Shown piece after piece: positions 18,088-31,797 of a stretch of DNA of 64,000 bases (position 1 is its first letter; every line of letters starts with the position of its first letter). The stretch is from Halomonas sp. I5-271120 (GTDB lineage: Bacteria; Pseudomonadota; Gammaproteobacteria; Pseudomonadales; Halomonadaceae). Made by a program: the position numbers and the translations under genes. The stretch is taken from assembly GCF_030553075.1 (NCBI RefSeq), contig NZ_CP130701.1, positions 3,596,001-3,660,000 on the forward strand, in the 5' to 3' direction. A model generated the notes under the pieces. The model worked only from the letters and a program-made list of their open reading frames with translations. It was not told where the DNA came from and made no database searches.

Positions 18088-18732
18088 GGTTATTCTCCCG
18101 TCGTTAATTGTTGTTATGCACCGAGGTGCATTGCCTCAGGCCTCATGAAGGGCCGTTTGAGCGATGGTTTACCAGCCAATGGACGAACCAACGACACCAT
18201 AGCGGAACCCACCATCATTGCTCCAGCCTCCCATGCGAAAATTTTGCAATACGTACCAATAGCAGCAAAAAGCCTTAGCCATTGGTCTTAGTAGGCATGG
18301 AAACAGCCATTCCAATACTCGGCTGAGAGATACGCCAAGGGGACGACTGCCCTTCAATGGCTCGGGGAAATTATTTCCTATCAGAAACAAAATAACCTTA
18401 TAGCGGCGATTGCCGTTGGGCAAGTCGACTGCCAACGCCGTCTGCAACAGGTCAAATGGAGCGTTCGGGCGAGCCTGCCATTCCTCCCTCACAGCGGGCA
18501 CTCTGCTTCAGCCCTGGATAAGCGTAGCGTGCAGCCCCTCATTATGCCTCTGGCAGCGGCAGCTGGCCGGACACTGCCGCCGGCAGGGGTGATCCCCACC
18601 GGGAATCCGCCTAAGATGAGACCGAAGCAGCACCGGCTGCTGGCAAGAATCGACGTCAGCGGGACTCGCCAAACGCGGCCGAGGGCGTTACGATTCTCTC
18701 CTAGGTAAACCTTTTTCTTATAGGAAAACGTG
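18088..18732. other. Divergent 645-bp regulatory region of the glycine module
   Basis: No convincing gene. A small hairpin (TGCACC/GGTGCA, about 18118-18131) lies close to the symporter start. The stretch 18540-18720 ahead of gcvH contains several GC-rich hairpins (for example GCAGCACCGGCTGC), but I could not match it to the glycine riboswitch core. It must contain the promoters for both gcvHP and the symporter-gcvT transcript. Confidence 0.6.
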
Positions 18733-19128
18733 ATGAGCACTATCCCTGCCAACCTTCGCTACACCGAAAGCCACGAATGGATCCTGGATAACGGCGACGG
18801 AACCGTCACCATCGGCATCACCGACCACGCTCAGGAATCCTTGGGTGATGTGGTTTTCGTTGATCTTCCGGAAGTCGGTCAGGAGCTTGCGGCCGGCGAG
18901 GAGTTCGGGGTCATCGAATCGGTCAAGGCCGCCTCCGACCTGTACGCGCCGCTCGCGGGTGAAGTGGTGGAGGTCAACGACTCTCTGGAAGACGCACCGG
19001 AGACCGTCAACGAAGCGCCCTACGAGGGCGGCTGGATCGCCAAGCTCAAGCTTGCCGATGAAAGCGCGCTTGGCAAGCTGCTCGATGCCGAGGCCTACAC
19101 CAAGGTCGCCGAAGCCGACCAGGACTGA
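18733..19128 (+). CDS. gcvH: Glycine cleavage system H protein
   Basis: 131 aa. The lipoyl attachment lysine is K65 in E-S-V-K-A-A-S-D, within a complete lipoyl fold beginning LRYTESHEW. GcvH carries the aminomethyl group between GcvP, GcvT and the lipoamide dehydrogenase. ATG at 18733 is chosen over an adjacent GTG at 18730; AGGAAAACG is upstream. gcvP follows 107 bp downstream on the same strand. The short gap fits one transcript with a possible internal signal. Confidence 0.95.
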   Translation: MSTIPANLRYTESHEWILDNGDGTVTIGITDHAQESLGDVVFVDLPEVGQELAAGEEFGVIESVKAASDLYAPLAGEVVEVNDSLEDAPETVNEAPYEGGWIAKLKLADESALGKLLDAEAYTKVAEADQD

Positions 19129-19235
19129 CCCACTCCACTGCGCGGGCACCCTCTCGCCCGCGCCCTCTTTTGCAACGGCCCGCTTGCTTCACGGCCCGCT
19201 TGGCCATATCGCTCGATCAACCGCATAGGTGTTTC

Positions 19236-22130
<2,895 letters not shown>

Positions 22131-22180
22131 GGCGAGTACCATAGGTAAGGCGCCCCACTCCCGAGGGCGCCTGATGAGCC

Positions 22181-22208
22181 AAAGCGCTTAAAGTAAAAGC
22201 GCTTAAAG
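22181..22208. repeat. Two direct copies of AAAGCGCTTAAAG
   Basis: The 13-mer occurs at 22181-22193 and 22196-22208 (period 15), each with the AGCGCT palindrome. It lies between a small GC hairpin (22149-22171) and the gcvP terminator. A similar AAAGCGCTTAAGG occurs at about 47978-47990. Confidence 0.7.
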
Positions 22209-22211
22209 CAA

Positions 22212-22247
22212 AAAGTCCCGGCAATGGTGATTGCCGGGACTTTTTTT
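22212..22247 (+). terminator. gcvHP terminator
   Basis: AAAGTCCCGGCAA (22212-22224) pairs perfectly with TTGCCGGGACTTT (22231-22243) across a six-base loop and is followed by more T residues. Confidence 0.92.
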
Positions 22248-22370
22248 ATGGCAGAACGCATGACGAGCAAAAGTCATGGAGGCATCGGGATCAGGGAAGA
22301 GTTGAGGGCAGGCGAATGAAGCGGCTATGTCGCTTTCCAAAGCCCGCTTTTCTCGTCAGCTATTCCGCTA

Positions 22371-23294
22371 TCAGCTATGGCTATCGAAATGGGGCTCTTC
22401 CGGGAAGCCATAGAGTGCGTGGCGGCGCTGTTCGAGGAACTCATCGAGCAGTCGCGTATAGCGACGCGGTGTCTCGACGCCCGCCGGGGTCAGCAGGTGG
22501 AACGACTCATAGACCGGCTGCGGCATGGGCAACTCCTTGACCTGACGCCGCCACGGCGAAGTCTCGAGCACCGGACGCGACACCACGCTGAACCCCAGGC
22601 CTCGCGCCACCGCATCCATGACCATCGACACCTCGTTGGTGTAGCCCTGACGCGGGAAACGGCTCATCGAACGGAATTCACCGGGGAAGTTGGCACGCAG
22701 TAGCTGGGTGGCATGGTGGACGCCATCGGCATAGTTCATGAACCCCAGTGCCGCCAGATCGGTCAGGGTGGTGCCGGCGAAGTCTGCCGGCACCACCAGG
22801 CACAGCGGCTCCTGATGCCAGGGCGCGTAATGCAGCTCGGCATGCCGACTGACTTCCGTCACGATCCCCACATCGTAGCGGCCCGCCTTCACGTCCTCGG
22901 TGATCGCACTGTTGAAGCCAAAGCTGTAGCTCACCGTCAGCCCCGGGTGCATCTGCTGATAACCAAGAATGAAGGGATATAGCATCATGCCCACACTGGC
23001 GGGTGAGGCGATGCGGCAGTCGCCGCTATCCAGCGACTCATTGTCCAGGGAATGACGAAAATGCTCGTGCTCGGCGAACAGCTTGATCGCGTAATCATAG
23101 GCCCGTCGTCCGCTCTCGGTAAGCGTAAAGCGACGCCCTTGGCGAATCAGCAATGACTTCTGCAGGTACTGCTCCAGCTTGCGGATATGCTGGCTTACGC
23201 CTGGCTGGGTCATGTCCAGCCGATGGGCGGTCTGCGTGAAGCTGCCGGTCTCGACAAGCGTAATGAAGGTGCGGAAATACTGGGCATTGAACAT
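22371..23294 (-). CDS. LysR-family regulator
   Basis: 307 aa. An N-terminal helix-turn-helix (FRTFITLVETGSFTQTAHRL and MTQPGVSQHIRKLE, residues about 6-55) is followed by a LysR substrate-binding domain. The ATG at 23294 gives the usual N-terminus; a GTG five codons upstream is possible. It is divergent from yfcL-ppnN (142 bp away) and converges with gcvP. There is no evident target operon nearby other than yfcL-ppnN, and its ligand is unknown. Confidence 0.8.
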   Translation of the reverse strand: MFNAQYFRTFITLVETGSFTQTAHRLDMTQPGVSQHIRKLEQYLQKSLLIRQGRRFTLTESGRRAYDYAIKLFAEHEHFRHSLDNESLDSGDCRIASPASVGMMLYPFILGYQQMHPGLTVSYSFGFNSAITEDVKAGRYDVGIVTEVSRHAELHYAPWHQEPLCLVVPADFAGTTLTDLAALGFMNYADGVHHATQLLRANFPGEFRSMSRFPRQGYTNEVSMVMDAVARGLGFSVVSRPVLETSPWRRQVKELPMPQPVYESFHLLTPAGVETPRRYTRLLDEFLEQRRHALYGFPEEPHFDSHS

Positions 23295-23435
23295 GAAGCA
23301 GCGACGCACTCTATTACGGATCAGAAAGAGGTTGTAGCACGTGATGTTACCAGATCAGCGCACGCCGCGCAGCGCTGCGGGTGGCCTGGTGACGTGTTAG
23401 CATCGCAAGGCAAAGCCAACGGAGAATACAGCCTC

Positions 23436-23726
23436 ATGTCCGACCCTCTCGCCCGGCGTGCCGACGCCATTCATCACGCCCTGCTGGCCATGGAACGCCA
23501 GGCCAGCGACGAACAGCTTTTTCCGCTGGGCTACCTGATTCCGCAGATTCCCCTGGTCATGGAAATGGTGGAATATGACCCCGAGGAGGTGCTGGCCGAG
23601 GACTTCGATGCCATTTTCCAAGAGTGGCTGGAAGGCACCTTTGGCCAGGATGCCATGAGCGCCAATGACCAGGATGAGATTCGTCGCCTGCTGGCACAGG
23701 CCTGTGCCCAGGCCGACGCGGCATAA
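23436..23726 (+). CDS. YfcL family protein
   Basis: 96 aa acidic protein. The segment A-S-D-E-Q-L-F-P-L-G-Y-L (about 23-34) corresponds to the ASDDELFASGYL segment of E. coli YfcL, and the length fits. Function is unknown in the family. ATG at 23436 follows ACGGAGAA. The stop is 14 bp from the ppnN start on the same strand, so the two are likely an operon. The longer open frame upstream is not coding. Confidence 0.75.
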   Translation: MSDPLARRADAIHHALLAMERQASDEQLFPLGYLIPQIPLVMEMVEYDPEEVLAEDFDAIFQEWLEGTFGQDAMSANDQDEIRRLLAQACAQADAA

Positions 23727-23740
23727 TAAGGAAACCGCCC

Positions 23741-25105
23741 ATGCCCCAGACCATTTCCACGACGCTGTCTCCCGAAGGCAGCCTCGAGGTGCTGTCACAG
23801 CACGAGGTGAACCGCCTGCGCGACACCTCGACAACAGGCCTTCACGATTTACTGCGCCGCTGCGCGCTGGCCATTCTCAACAGCGATAACATGACCGACG
23901 ACGGACTCGCGGTCATGGAGGCCTATCGCGACTTCGACATCGAAGTGCTTCAGGAAGATCGTGGCCTTCGCCTAAAGATCAGCAATGCCCCCATCGAAGC
24001 CTTCGTCGACGGCAAGATGATCCGCGGCATCCGCGAACTGCTGTCGTCGGTGGTGCGTGACGTCGTCTATGTCTACAACGAGATCCAGACGCATCCGCGC
24101 TTCGATCTGAGCACCGGCGAAGGCACCACCAACGCGGTTTTCCATATTCTGCGCAAGGCTGGCGCTCTCAAGCCCTCGCTGGATCCGAGTCTGGTGGTGT
24201 GCTGGGGTGGTCACTCGATTTCTCGCGAGGAGTACGATTACACCAAACGGGTCGGTTATCACCTGGGCCTGCGCGAGCTGGATATCTGCACCGGGTGCGG
24301 GCCAGGCGCCATGAAGGGGCCGATGAAGGGCGCCAACGTTGCCCACGTCAAACAGCGCCGCTCACATGGTCGCTACCTGGGGATCTCCGAGCCGGGCATC
24401 ATCGCCGCCGAATCACCCAACCCGATCGTCAATGAGCTGGTCATCATGCCGGACATCGAGAAGCGCCTCGAGGCCTTCGTGCGGGTCGGCCATGGCATCG
24501 TGGTATTCCCAGGGGGTGTCGGCACGGCCGAGGAGATCCTCTACCTACTGGGGATACTCCTGCACCCAGACAACAAGGACATCCCCTTCCCGGTCATCTT
24601 TACGGGCCCTGCCAGCAGCGCTGACTACTTCAAGCGCATCGACGAGTTCCTGGCCTACACGCTTGGCGATACTGCGCGTGAACGCTACCGCATCATCATT
24701 GACGACCCGACCAGCGTCGCCAAGGCCATGCGACTGGGCATCGATAAGGTTGCCGAGTTCCGGCGCACCCACCAGGACGCTTTCTACTACAACTGGCGCC
24801 TGAATATCGATCGCAATTTCCAAGAGCCCTTCACGGCCGATCACGCAGGCATGGCCGGCCTGGCACTCCACCGTGACCAGCCGACTCATGAGCTTGCGGC
24901 CAACCTGCGCCGCGCCTTCTCGGGGATCGTCGCCGGCAACGTCAAGGAGCCTGGCATTCGCGCGATCGAAGCCCATGGCCCCTTCCGTCTGCACGCCGAA
25001 CCGGACCTGATGTCACGCCTGGATGAGCTGCTGACGTCCTTCGTCGAGCAGGGACGCATGAAGCTGCCTGGCAGCCATTACGAACCCTGCTACACACTCG
25101 GTTGA
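23741..25105 (+). CDS. ppnN: Pyrimidine/purine nucleotide 5'-monophosphate nucleosidase
   Basis: 454 aa, the length of E. coli PpnN (YgdH). A central LOG-type Rossmann domain carries the PGGVGTAEE motif (about 257-265) and an upstream CTGCGPGAMKGPMKGA nucleotide-binding loop, flanked by the N- and C-terminal regulatory domains specific to PpnN. It hydrolyses nucleoside monophosphates to base and ribose 5-phosphate; in E. coli it is activated by (p)ppGpp. AAGGAA precedes the ATG. It follows yfcL and ends in a strong terminator. Confidence 0.92.
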   Translation: MPQTISTTLSPEGSLEVLSQHEVNRLRDTSTTGLHDLLRRCALAILNSDNMTDDGLAVMEAYRDFDIEVLQEDRGLRLKISNAPIEAFVDGKMIRGIRELLSSVVRDVVYVYNEIQTHPRFDLSTGEGTTNAVFHILRKAGALKPSLDPSLVVCWGGHSISREEYDYTKRVGYHLGLRELDICTGCGPGAMKGPMKGANVAHVKQRRSHGRYLGISEPGIIAAESPNPIVNELVIMPDIEKRLEAFVRVGHGIVVFPGGVGTAEEILYLLGILLHPDNKDIPFPVIFTGPASSADYFKRIDEFLAYTLGDTARERYRIIIDDPTSVAKAMRLGIDKVAEFRRTHQDAFYYNWRLNIDRNFQEPFTADHAGMAGLALHRDQPTHELAANLRRAFSGIVAGNVKEPGIRAIEAHGPFRLHAEPDLMSRLDELLTSFVEQGRMKLPGSHYEPCYTLG

Positions 25106-25164
25106 GCCTCGGCTCGTTCGCAGGATCAGGAACACCTTCGTAAGATAAAGGACATAACGACGAC

Positions 25165-25195
25165 AAAGGGGGGCTCGAATATCGAGCCCCCCTTT
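25165..25195 (+). terminator. ppnN terminator
   Basis: AAAGGGGGGCTCGA pairs perfectly with TCGAGCCCCCCTTT across a three-base loop. The same hairpin reads into AAA/TTT on both strands, so it may also stop the converging minus-strand transcript. Confidence 0.85.
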
Positions 25196-25232
25196 CGTGT
25201 GATCCGTTCGTGTGATCCGTTCGTGTGATCAG
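25194..25232. repeat. 13-nt tandem repeat, 3 copies
   Basis: TTCGTGTGATCCG, an identical second copy, then TTCGTGTGATCAG. It lies between the ppnN terminator and the end of the minus-strand membrane-protein gene. Confidence 0.85.
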
Positions 25233-25249
25233 TGATCAGCCAACCGCCA

Positions 25250-25621
25250 TCAATCCACCGCGGGACGTCGCCATAGCAGGGACACCACATGGATCAGCAG
25301 CCCAAGTGCCGCCCCATGTGAAAGCAGCAAGATCGCATCGACGCCCCCAAGGCTGATGCCCTGCCAGACAGCGATGGCCAGCACGCCACCCAGCAGACAG
25401 GCCAGTAGCCGCTTGATAAGCCCCGGCAGCTGCCGGCGTGCACTGATCTCGATCATGCGCCAGTGAAAGCCGGCCGCGATCGTCACGACCGCAGCGGCCA
25501 TCAGCAGCAGCGTCAGGCGCGTCTCATGCCCTTCGAGCACATAGCGCGGCACGCTGGCGAGCATCACCAGCACCAGGCCGGTCATCACGCTGAATCGTTC
25601 AGGGGTCGCAGAAGCGGCCAT
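25250..25621 (-). CDS. Small inner-membrane protein of unknown function
   Basis: 123 aa with three or four hydrophobic segments (about 15-30, 36-55, 70-90, 95-115) and a basic middle loop. I do not recognise the family. Its ATG directly abuts the TGA of the flavodoxin gene upstream (TGAATG), so the two are translationally coupled. It may therefore work with the flavodoxin at the membrane, but no motif supports a specific role. Confidence 0.7.
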   Translation of the reverse strand: MAASATPERFSVMTGLVLVMLASVPRYVLEGHETRLTLLLMAAAVVTIAAGFHWRMIEISARRQLPGLIKRLLACLLGGVLAIAVWQGISLGGVDAILLLSHGAALGLLIHVVSLLWRRPAVD

Positions 25622-26086
25622 TCAGGACACCGCCAGCTGCTGGGACTCGATCCATTCCTCGGCCCAGGGGATGGCGGCATCATCGGCCATGAAGGTTTCC
25701 ATGGCGTCGACTTCAAGACGCTCACCGAGGCGCTGAGCGCCATATTCGGCGAGCAGGGCATCCAGCGATCGTCCTGCCCCACAGAAGCTATCGACATAGG
25801 AGCTGTCGCCCAGCGCGATCAGACCATAGCGCAGCGCCGACAGGTCGGCCCCCTGCTCCTGCAGCGACCGGGCAAAGGCCACGAAGTTACCCGGATAATC
25901 TCCAGAGCCCGTGGTCGATACGCAGAAAAGCGCCAGATCGGTAGGCGAACCGGTCAAATCCTCGAGGGTCGGCTGGTCATAAATCGCGACGTCGTAACCG
26001 GCCTGCTCGAACAGTGGTTTGACTTGCTCGGCGACGTCGAGGGCGCCGCCATACATGGTGCCAACGAAAATCTTCAGCATGGACAT
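25622..26086 (-). CDS. Flavodoxin, MioC-like
   Basis: 154 aa flavodoxin fold. The FMN phosphate loop occupies the GTMYGGA segment near residue 9-15, later flavin loops are STTGSGDYPGNF and LGDSSYVDSFCGAG. The length and motifs match MioC and the flavodoxin domain of sulfite reductase and cytochrome P450 reductase. It should carry electrons on FMN in the cytoplasm. A second in-frame ATG lies two codons in. It is the first gene of a two-gene operon with a small membrane protein; there is no oriC next to it, unlike E. coli mioC. Confidence 0.85.
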   Translation of the reverse strand: MSMLKIFVGTMYGGALDVAEQVKPLFEQAGYDVAIYDQPTLEDLTGSPTDLALFCVSTTGSGDYPGNFVAFARSLQEQGADLSALRYGLIALGDSSYVDSFCGAGRSLDALLAEYGAQRLGERLEVDAMETFMADDAAIPWAEEWIESQQLAVS

Positions 26087-26232
26087 GGATCTGCTTTGCT
26101 TGAGAAATTTACTCGGATATTACCATAGTCCTTGCGGGAGCCGAATCCCTGGCGCCGCGCAACGCTCAGCGAACGCTGTCGACAAGGGATTGGGGCGGTT
26201 ATACTCGCGCTTTTGGCGCAGCGAGAGACGAG

Positions 26233-26439
26233 ATGCAAGAGACCTTCGAGACGTGGATCACTCCCATCATGATCGGCGGTCTGATCCTGTTCATGTGCTT
26301 CATTATCTGGGAACTGGCTCGCAAGTCGAAGGCCGGGAAGTTCGGCACCCTCATGCTGTTCATCGTGCTGGGCGCGGGAATGCTGGGCTATGTCATCAAG
26401 GTGATCATCACCTATGTCATGGAAAACGGCGCAATCTAG
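26233..26439 (+). CDS. DUF2788 small membrane protein
   Basis: 68 aa with two membrane helices (about 10-28 and 38-58) joined by a basic loop W-E-L-A-R-K-S-K-A-G-K-F. This pattern is typical of the DUF2788 family of short proteobacterial membrane proteins, whose role is unknown. The ATG at 26233 follows GAGAGACGAG. It is a single gene with its own terminator, convergent with ihfA. Confidence 0.75.
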   Translation: MQETFETWITPIMIGGLILFMCFIIWELARKSKAGKFGTLMLFIVLGAGMLGYVIKVIITYVMENGAI

Positions 26440-26488
26440 CAGATTGAGGTGGATTCCCGTCCAGCAACGCTTTCCAGGTCAATATACA

Positions 26489-26520
26489 AAAAGGCGCCAC
26501 CCCTGAGGGTGGCGCCTTTT
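26489..26520. terminator. Bidirectional terminator between DUF2788 gene and ihfA
   Basis: AAAGGCGCCACCC and GGGTGGCGCCTTT form a strong stem with a short CTGA loop; T tracts flank it on both strands. It follows the DUF2788 stop by about 50 bases and the ihfA stop by about 90. Confidence 0.85.
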
Positions 26521-26551
26521 ATTCTGCCAAATGGCTGCCTTGCACTTATAA

Positions 26552-26619
26552 ATGCCACTACTGCGTATATGCCACTACTACGCATACGCCACTAATACGT
26601 GCACGCTATTAATACGTCA
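26552..26619. repeat. Degenerate 17-nt tandem repeat, 4 copies, overlapping the ihfA stop
   Basis: Units ATGCCACTACTGCGTAT, ATGCCACTACTACGCAT, ACGCCACTAATACGTGC and ACGCTATTAATACGTCA are contiguous. The last unit contains the ihfA stop and final codons, so the array has grown from or into the gene's 3' end. Confidence 0.8.
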
Positions 26620-26914
26620 GCGGACCTTGAAAATCCTCGACCTGGGCCTTGAGCTTCTGGCCGGGTCGAAAGGTCACCACCCGCCGGGCAGAGATCGGAA
26701 TCTCTTCTCCCGTCTTGGGATTCCGTCCCGGCCGTTCGCGCTTGTCACGCAGATCGAAGTTGCCGAAACCTGACAGTTTCACCTGCTCGTTCTCGCGCAG
26801 ACAACCGCGGATTTCCTCGAAGAAGGCCTCCACCATTGACTTGGCCTCACGCTTGGACAAACCCAACTCGGTGTGCAAGTGTTCGGCCAGTTCCGCCTTG
26901 GTCAACGCACCCAT
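26609..26914 (-). CDS. ihfA: Integration host factor subunit alpha
   Basis: 101 aa HU/IHF fold. The strings [26 protein letters not shown] and [13 protein letters not shown] are those of IhfA; the P in the beta arm (RPGRNP) inserts in DNA. It bends DNA as a heterodimer with IhfB. The second ATG (26914) is chosen because GAGGGA is six bases upstream of it, while the first ATG (26920) abuts that site. As in E. coli it follows pheT in the thrS-infC-rpmI-rplT-pheST cluster. Confidence 0.95.
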   Translation of the reverse strand: MGALTKAELAEHLHTELGLSKREAKSMVEAFFEEIRGCLRENEQVKLSGFGNFDLRDKRERPGRNPKTGEEIPISARRVVTFRPGQKLKAQVEDFQGPLTY

Positions 26915-26979
26915 GGTCATTCCCTCGTGCAGGATGGCAGCATCGCCGTCTTCCGGCTCAAGGCTTGGCAGCCAATGGA

Positions 26980-29361
26980 TCAGCTTCTCAGCCGAGCGCC
27001 GAAGCGCTGTCCGGATTCGGTGACGATTGCATCGACTAACTGATTGATTTCCTCATCATTCAGCGTGCGCGATGGATGCTGCCAGGTCAAGCCCAGAGCC
27101 ACACTCTTGTGACCATCCTCTACCCCTTTGCCCTGATACACGTCAAAGAGGTTGATTTCGGTCAGCCATTCACCGGCCTGCTCGCGCAGACAGTCGAGCA
27201 GTGACTGCACCGGCAGCGACTCATCGACCAGCATGGCCAGGTCGCGACGAACCTCCGGGTAACGCGATAGCGGCGTGAAGGCCGGCAGCTGGCCCTGGCT
27301 CAGAGCGTCCAGACGCACTTCGAAGAGCACGGCTTCGACCTTGAGCCCCAGCTCGGCACGAACCGCCGGATGCAGGGTGCCAATCCAGCCAGCTTCTTCG
27401 CCACGATACAGCACCCGCGCCGCCTGACCGGGATGCAGCGCCGAATGCTCGCCGGGCTCGAAGCGCCAGGCGTCGGGCTCACCGCCCATGGCCAGCAGGC
27501 TTTCCAGATCGCCCTTGAGGTCGTAGAAGTCGACCTTGTCGCCACGCGCCGCCCAGCCTTCCGGATCACGGTTGCCGCATACCAGGGCCCCCATCATCGG
27601 AATCTGGGACAGGTCGTCGAGCTCACCGCGGAACACCAGGCCGGTTTCAAACAGACGAACTCGGCTCTGCTGGCGGTTGAGGTTGTGCTCAAGGGCCTTG
27701 ATCAGCCCCGGGAACAGGCTGGCACGCATGACCGACATGTCACTGGAAATCGGGTTGGCCAGGGTCGGCGCCACGGCCTGCGGCATCAGCGCTGTCTGCA
27801 GCTCAGGCGCCACAAAGCTATAGCTGATGGCTTCCTGATAGCCCCGGGCGACCATCTGACGCCGCAGGCGCGACAGCGGCTGATGCGTCTCGCCGTCGGG
27901 GCGCAGCCCGAGGCGAGCCTGAGGGCGACGCACCGGCAAGCGGTTATAGCCGTGAATGCGCGCCACTTCCTCGATCAGGTCTTCCTCGATGGCGACATCA
28001 AACCGCCAACTAGGTACCGCCACACGCCAACTGACATCATCTGCCTCGACCGGCATGCCCAGCCGTTCGAGGATATCGGTGACGTCCTCGACCGGCAGTG
28101 AAAGCCCCAGAGCCTGTTCGAGACGGGCACGGCGCAGGATGATCTGGCGCGGCGCGGGTAGATGCTCGTCACTAACCGTTTCGATGAGCGGGCCGGGCTC
28201 GCCGCCGGTGATCTCGAGCAGCAAGGCGGTGGCCCGCTCGACGGCGTCATGCGCGAGCTTCGGGTCCACGCCACGCTCGAAGCGGTGCGAGGCATCGGTG
28301 TGTAGGCCATAGCTGCGGGCCTGACCGGCCACGGCGAGCTGAGTGAAGAAGGCCGATTCCAGGAAGATATCGCGAGTCTCGGCATTCACACCGGAATGCT
28401 CGCCGCCCATGACACCGGCAATCGCCAAGGCACCACGGCTGTCGGCGATCACCAGCGTGTCGTCACGCAGGGCGATCTCCTGGCCGTCGAGCAGCGTCAG
28501 CTGTTCACCGGCGCGCGCCAGACGCACCTCGACACGCTCATGGAGATTGGCGCGATCGAAGGCATGCAGCGGCTGACCGATTTCGAGCATCACATAGTTG
28601 GTGATATCGACGATCGGATCGATGGAGCGCACGCCACTGCGGCGCAGACGTTCGACCATCCACAGCGGTGTGTCGGCAGTAACGTCGACACCCTTGATCA
28701 GGCGGCCGATATAGCGCGGGCAGCGTTCGCCGTCACGCACTTCCACCGGGAAGGTCTCGTCGTGGGTCGGTGTCACCGGCGCCATCGCCGGGCCTTCGAC
28801 GGCCAGGCGGTTAAGCACGCCAACCTCACGGGCCATACCCTTGAGGCTCAGGCAATCACCGCGGTTGGGCGTCAGGTCGACTTCGATGGTGCTGTCGTTA
28901 AGCCCCATCCAGGCGCGGAAGTCTTCACCGGCCGGTGCATCGAGCGGCAGCTCCATGATGCCGGGCGAGGTCTCTTCCTCGAGCCCCAGCTCGGATGCCG
29001 AGCAGATCATGCCGCGGGATTCGACCCCACGCAGCTTGGCTTTCTTGATCTTGAAATCGCCAGGCAGCACGGCGCCTACTTGGGCGAAGGCCACCTTCTG
29101 GCCCACCGCCACATTGGGCGCACCGCAGACCACCTGAACCGTCTCGCCGCTGCCGTCGGCGACCTGGCAGACATTCAGCTTGTCGGCATCGGGATGCTGC
29201 GCCTTGTCGACGACCTCGGCCACCACCACGCCCTGAAAGGCTGCCGCGACCGGCTCAACGGCATCGACTTCCAGGCCCGCCATGGTGATCTGGTCGGCCA
29301 GTGCCTGGGTCGCCAACTGAGGCGACACCCATTCACGCAGCCACTGTTCGGAAAATTTCAT
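26980..29361 (-). CDS. pheT: Phenylalanine--tRNA ligase beta subunit
   Basis: 793 aa, full length. The N-terminal tRNA-binding EMAP-like domain (about 40-150), B3/B4 editing domain, B5 domain and C-terminal FDX anticodon-binding domain (last about 95 residues, [15 protein letters not shown]) can be recognised in order. With PheS it forms the alpha2-beta2 enzyme charging tRNA-Phe; the beta subunit edits mischarged Tyr. It follows pheS by 29 bases and precedes ihfA by 65. Confidence 0.95.
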   Translation of the reverse strand: MKFSEQWLREWVSPQLATQALADQITMAGLEVDAVEPVAAAFQGVVVAEVVDKAQHPDADKLNVCQVADGSGETVQVVCGAPNVAVGQKVAFAQVGAVLPGDFKIKKAKLRGVESRGMICSASELGLEEETSPGIMELPLDAPAGEDFRAWMGLNDSTIEVDLTPNRGDCLSLKGMAREVGVLNRLAVEGPAMAPVTPTHDETFPVEVRDGERCPRYIGRLIKGVDVTADTPLWMVERLRRSGVRSIDPIVDITNYVMLEIGQPLHAFDRANLHERVEVRLARAGEQLTLLDGQEIALRDDTLVIADSRGALAIAGVMGGEHSGVNAETRDIFLESAFFTQLAVAGQARSYGLHTDASHRFERGVDPKLAHDAVERATALLLEITGGEPGPLIETVSDEHLPAPRQIILRRARLEQALGLSLPVEDVTDILERLGMPVEADDVSWRVAVPSWRFDVAIEEDLIEEVARIHGYNRLPVRRPQARLGLRPDGETHQPLSRLRRQMVARGYQEAISYSFVAPELQTALMPQAVAPTLANPISSDMSVMRASLFPGLIKALEHNLNRQQSRVRLFETGLVFRGELDDLSQIPMMGALVCGNRDPEGWAARGDKVDFYDLKGDLESLLAMGGEPDAWRFEPGEHSALHPGQAARVLYRGEEAGWIGTLHPAVRAELGLKVEAVLFEVRLDALSQGQLPAFTPLSRYPEVRRDLAMLVDESLPVQSLLDCLREQAGEWLTEINLFDVYQGKGVEDGHKSVALGLTWQHPSRTLNDEEINQLVDAIVTESGQRFGARLRS

Positions 29362-29390
29362 GACATATCCTGTGTTCTGCAGTCAGGGGT

Positions 29391-30464
<1,074 letters not shown>

Positions 30465-30470
30465 TCATAT

Positions 30471-30505
30471 AAAAAAACAGGGGAAGAGCGGCTGCTCTTC
30501 CCCTG
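30471..30505 (-). terminator. Terminator/attenuator between rplT and pheS
   Basis: On the minus strand CAGGGGAAGAG pairs with CTCTTCCCCTG around a six-base loop and is followed by TTTTTTT. Another hairpin, with arms TGCAAACGATG (30524-30534) and CATCGTTTTGCA (30538-30549), lies just before it. In E. coli an attenuator with a Phe-rich leader peptide sits here. I found no separate leader with clustered Phe codons; the only Phe codons are those made by the T tract itself. Confidence 0.85.
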
Positions 30506-30575
30506 CGACCTTTACGCGTGCGATGCAAACGATGAGGCATCGTTTTGCAGCGGCACGTCGAAACGATCAGTTCAC

Positions 30576-30929
30576 TCAGTGAGCAGCCTTGGCCTTCTCG
30601 ACGATAGCGGCAAAGGCGGCCTTTTCGTGAACGGCGAGATCGGCAAGCACCTTGCGGTCGATCTCGATACCGGCCTGCTTGAGACCAGCGATAAAGCGGC
30701 TGTAGGACAGGCCGTTGGTGCGGGCAGCAGCGTTGATACGCGCAATCCACAGCGCACGGAACTGACGCTTACGGACGCGACGGTCACGGTAGGCGTACTG
30801 GCCGGCTTTGATAACGGCCTGCTTGGCTACGCGGAAGACGCGCGAACGCGCACCGTAGTAGCCTTTGGCCTGCTTCATGATCTTCTTGTGACGGCGACGT
30901 GCAACGACGCCACGCTTGACACGTGTCAT
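30576..30929 (-). CDS. rplT: Large ribosomal subunit protein bL20
   Basis: 117 aa, start [16 protein letters not shown], the expected length and strongly basic N-terminus of L20. It is an early-assembly 50S protein that binds 23S rRNA, and in E. coli it represses rpmI-rplT translation. It follows rpmI by 40 bases and is followed by the pheST attenuator region. Confidence 0.97.
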   Translation of the reverse strand: MTRVKRGVVARRRHKKIMKQAKGYYGARSRVFRVAKQAVIKAGQYAYRDRRVRKRQFRALWIARINAAARTNGLSYSRFIAGLKQAGIEIDRKVLADLAVHEKAAFAAIVEKAKAAH

Positions 30930-30969
30930 AGCTTTCTCCTGACGTTAAAAAGGGGTCTACCAGCGTCGC

Positions 30970-31164
30970 TTACAGATTCGGCAGCATGCGCTGAATCAGC
31001 GGCACATCGGATGCGTGGATCTGCTTCATCCCACGCAGCTGACGCTTACGCTTGGTGGTCTTTTTGGTCAGGATGTGGCTACGGAACGACTGCTTGTGCT
31101 TGAAGCCGTTGGCCGTCTTCTTGAAGCGCTTCGCAGCGCCACTGTTGCTCTTGATTTTCGGCAT
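30970..31164 (-). CDS. rpmI: Large ribosomal subunit protein bL35
   Basis: 64 aa, start [17 protein letters not shown], with the typical [15 protein letters not shown] core. It is a small 50S protein. It lies between infC and rplT, in the order seen in most bacteria. Confidence 0.97.
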   Translation of the reverse strand: MPKIKSNSGAAKRFKKTANGFKHKQSFRSHILTKKTTKRKRQLRGMKQIHASDVPLIQRMLPNL

Positions 31165-31257
31165 GAGGGAAAACTCCGCTCGAGGTTCTTCAGAAAACCC
31201 AAGGCCGGTGCCGGTCGAGATCAGGTCCCGACCGACACCCGTTCAACTGCCTTTGGA

Positions 31258-31797
31258 TCACTTCTTCTTGGGGGCAAGGATCATGATCATCTGGCGGCCT
31301 TCCATCTTCGGGAAAGACTCTACGTTAGCCAGTTCATCAAGATCTTTGGCAACCCGTTCCATCAGCTTGCGGCCGATGTCTTGGTGAGCCATCTCACGGC
31401 CGCGAAAACGCAGCGTGACCTTGCCCTTGTCGCCACTTTCGAGGAAACGGATCAGGTTTTTCAGCTTGACCTGATAGTCACCCTCGTCAGTGCCAGGCCG
31501 GAATTTAACTTCCTTAACCTGGATCTGCTTGGTCTTCTTCTTCTGAGCAGCTTTCTGCTTCTTCTGCTCGAAGACGAATTTGCCGTAGTCCATGATCTTA
31601 CAGACGATCGGATCGGCATTGGAGATCTGCACGAGGTCCATACCAGCCGCTTCCGCCTGTTCCAAGGCATCACTGGTGGACACAATCCCAAGCTGCTCAC
31701 CTTCGATACCGATGAGGCGGACTTGGTCTTCGCTGATACGCTCGTTCATTGGAGGGCGCTTGTCCTGAGGACGGCCGCGCTGAGTATTTCTCTTGAT
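31258..31797 (-). CDS. infC: Translation initiation factor IF-3, probable ATC start
   Basis: 179 aa when started at the ATC codon at 31797; the first in-frame ATG (31749) would give only 163 aa and cut off the N-terminal residues present in IF-3. The N-domain ([14 protein letters not shown]) and C-domain ([31 protein letters not shown]) are complete. GGAG lies eight bases before the ATC. IF-3 rejects non-AUG starts, and the rare start codon of infC is the known basis of its autoregulation in E. coli (AUU). The gene starts 34 bases after the thrS stop. The base order GGAGATGTAACGATC also places a start-stop pair ATG-TAA inside the initiation region. Confidence 0.93.
   Translation of the reverse strand: MKRNTQRGRPQDKRPPMNERISEDQVRLIGIEGEQLGIVSTSDALEQAEAAGMDLVQISNADPIVCKIMDYGKFVFEQKKQKAAQKKKTKQIQVKEVKFRPGTDEGDYQVKLKNLIRFLESGDKGKVTLRFRGREMAHQDIGRKLMERVAKDLDELANVESFPKMEGRQMIMILAPKKK

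Noticed and set aside
18430..18732. Glycine riboswitch ahead of gcvH
   Set aside because: The segment ACCGAAGCAGCA recalls part of the core, but the conserved GGAGAG and the remaining pairing elements are missing.
25622..26086. mioC as a sign of oriC
   Set aside because: No DnaA box cluster, gidA/mnmG or AT-rich unwinding element is near; the flavodoxin is not next to an origin here.
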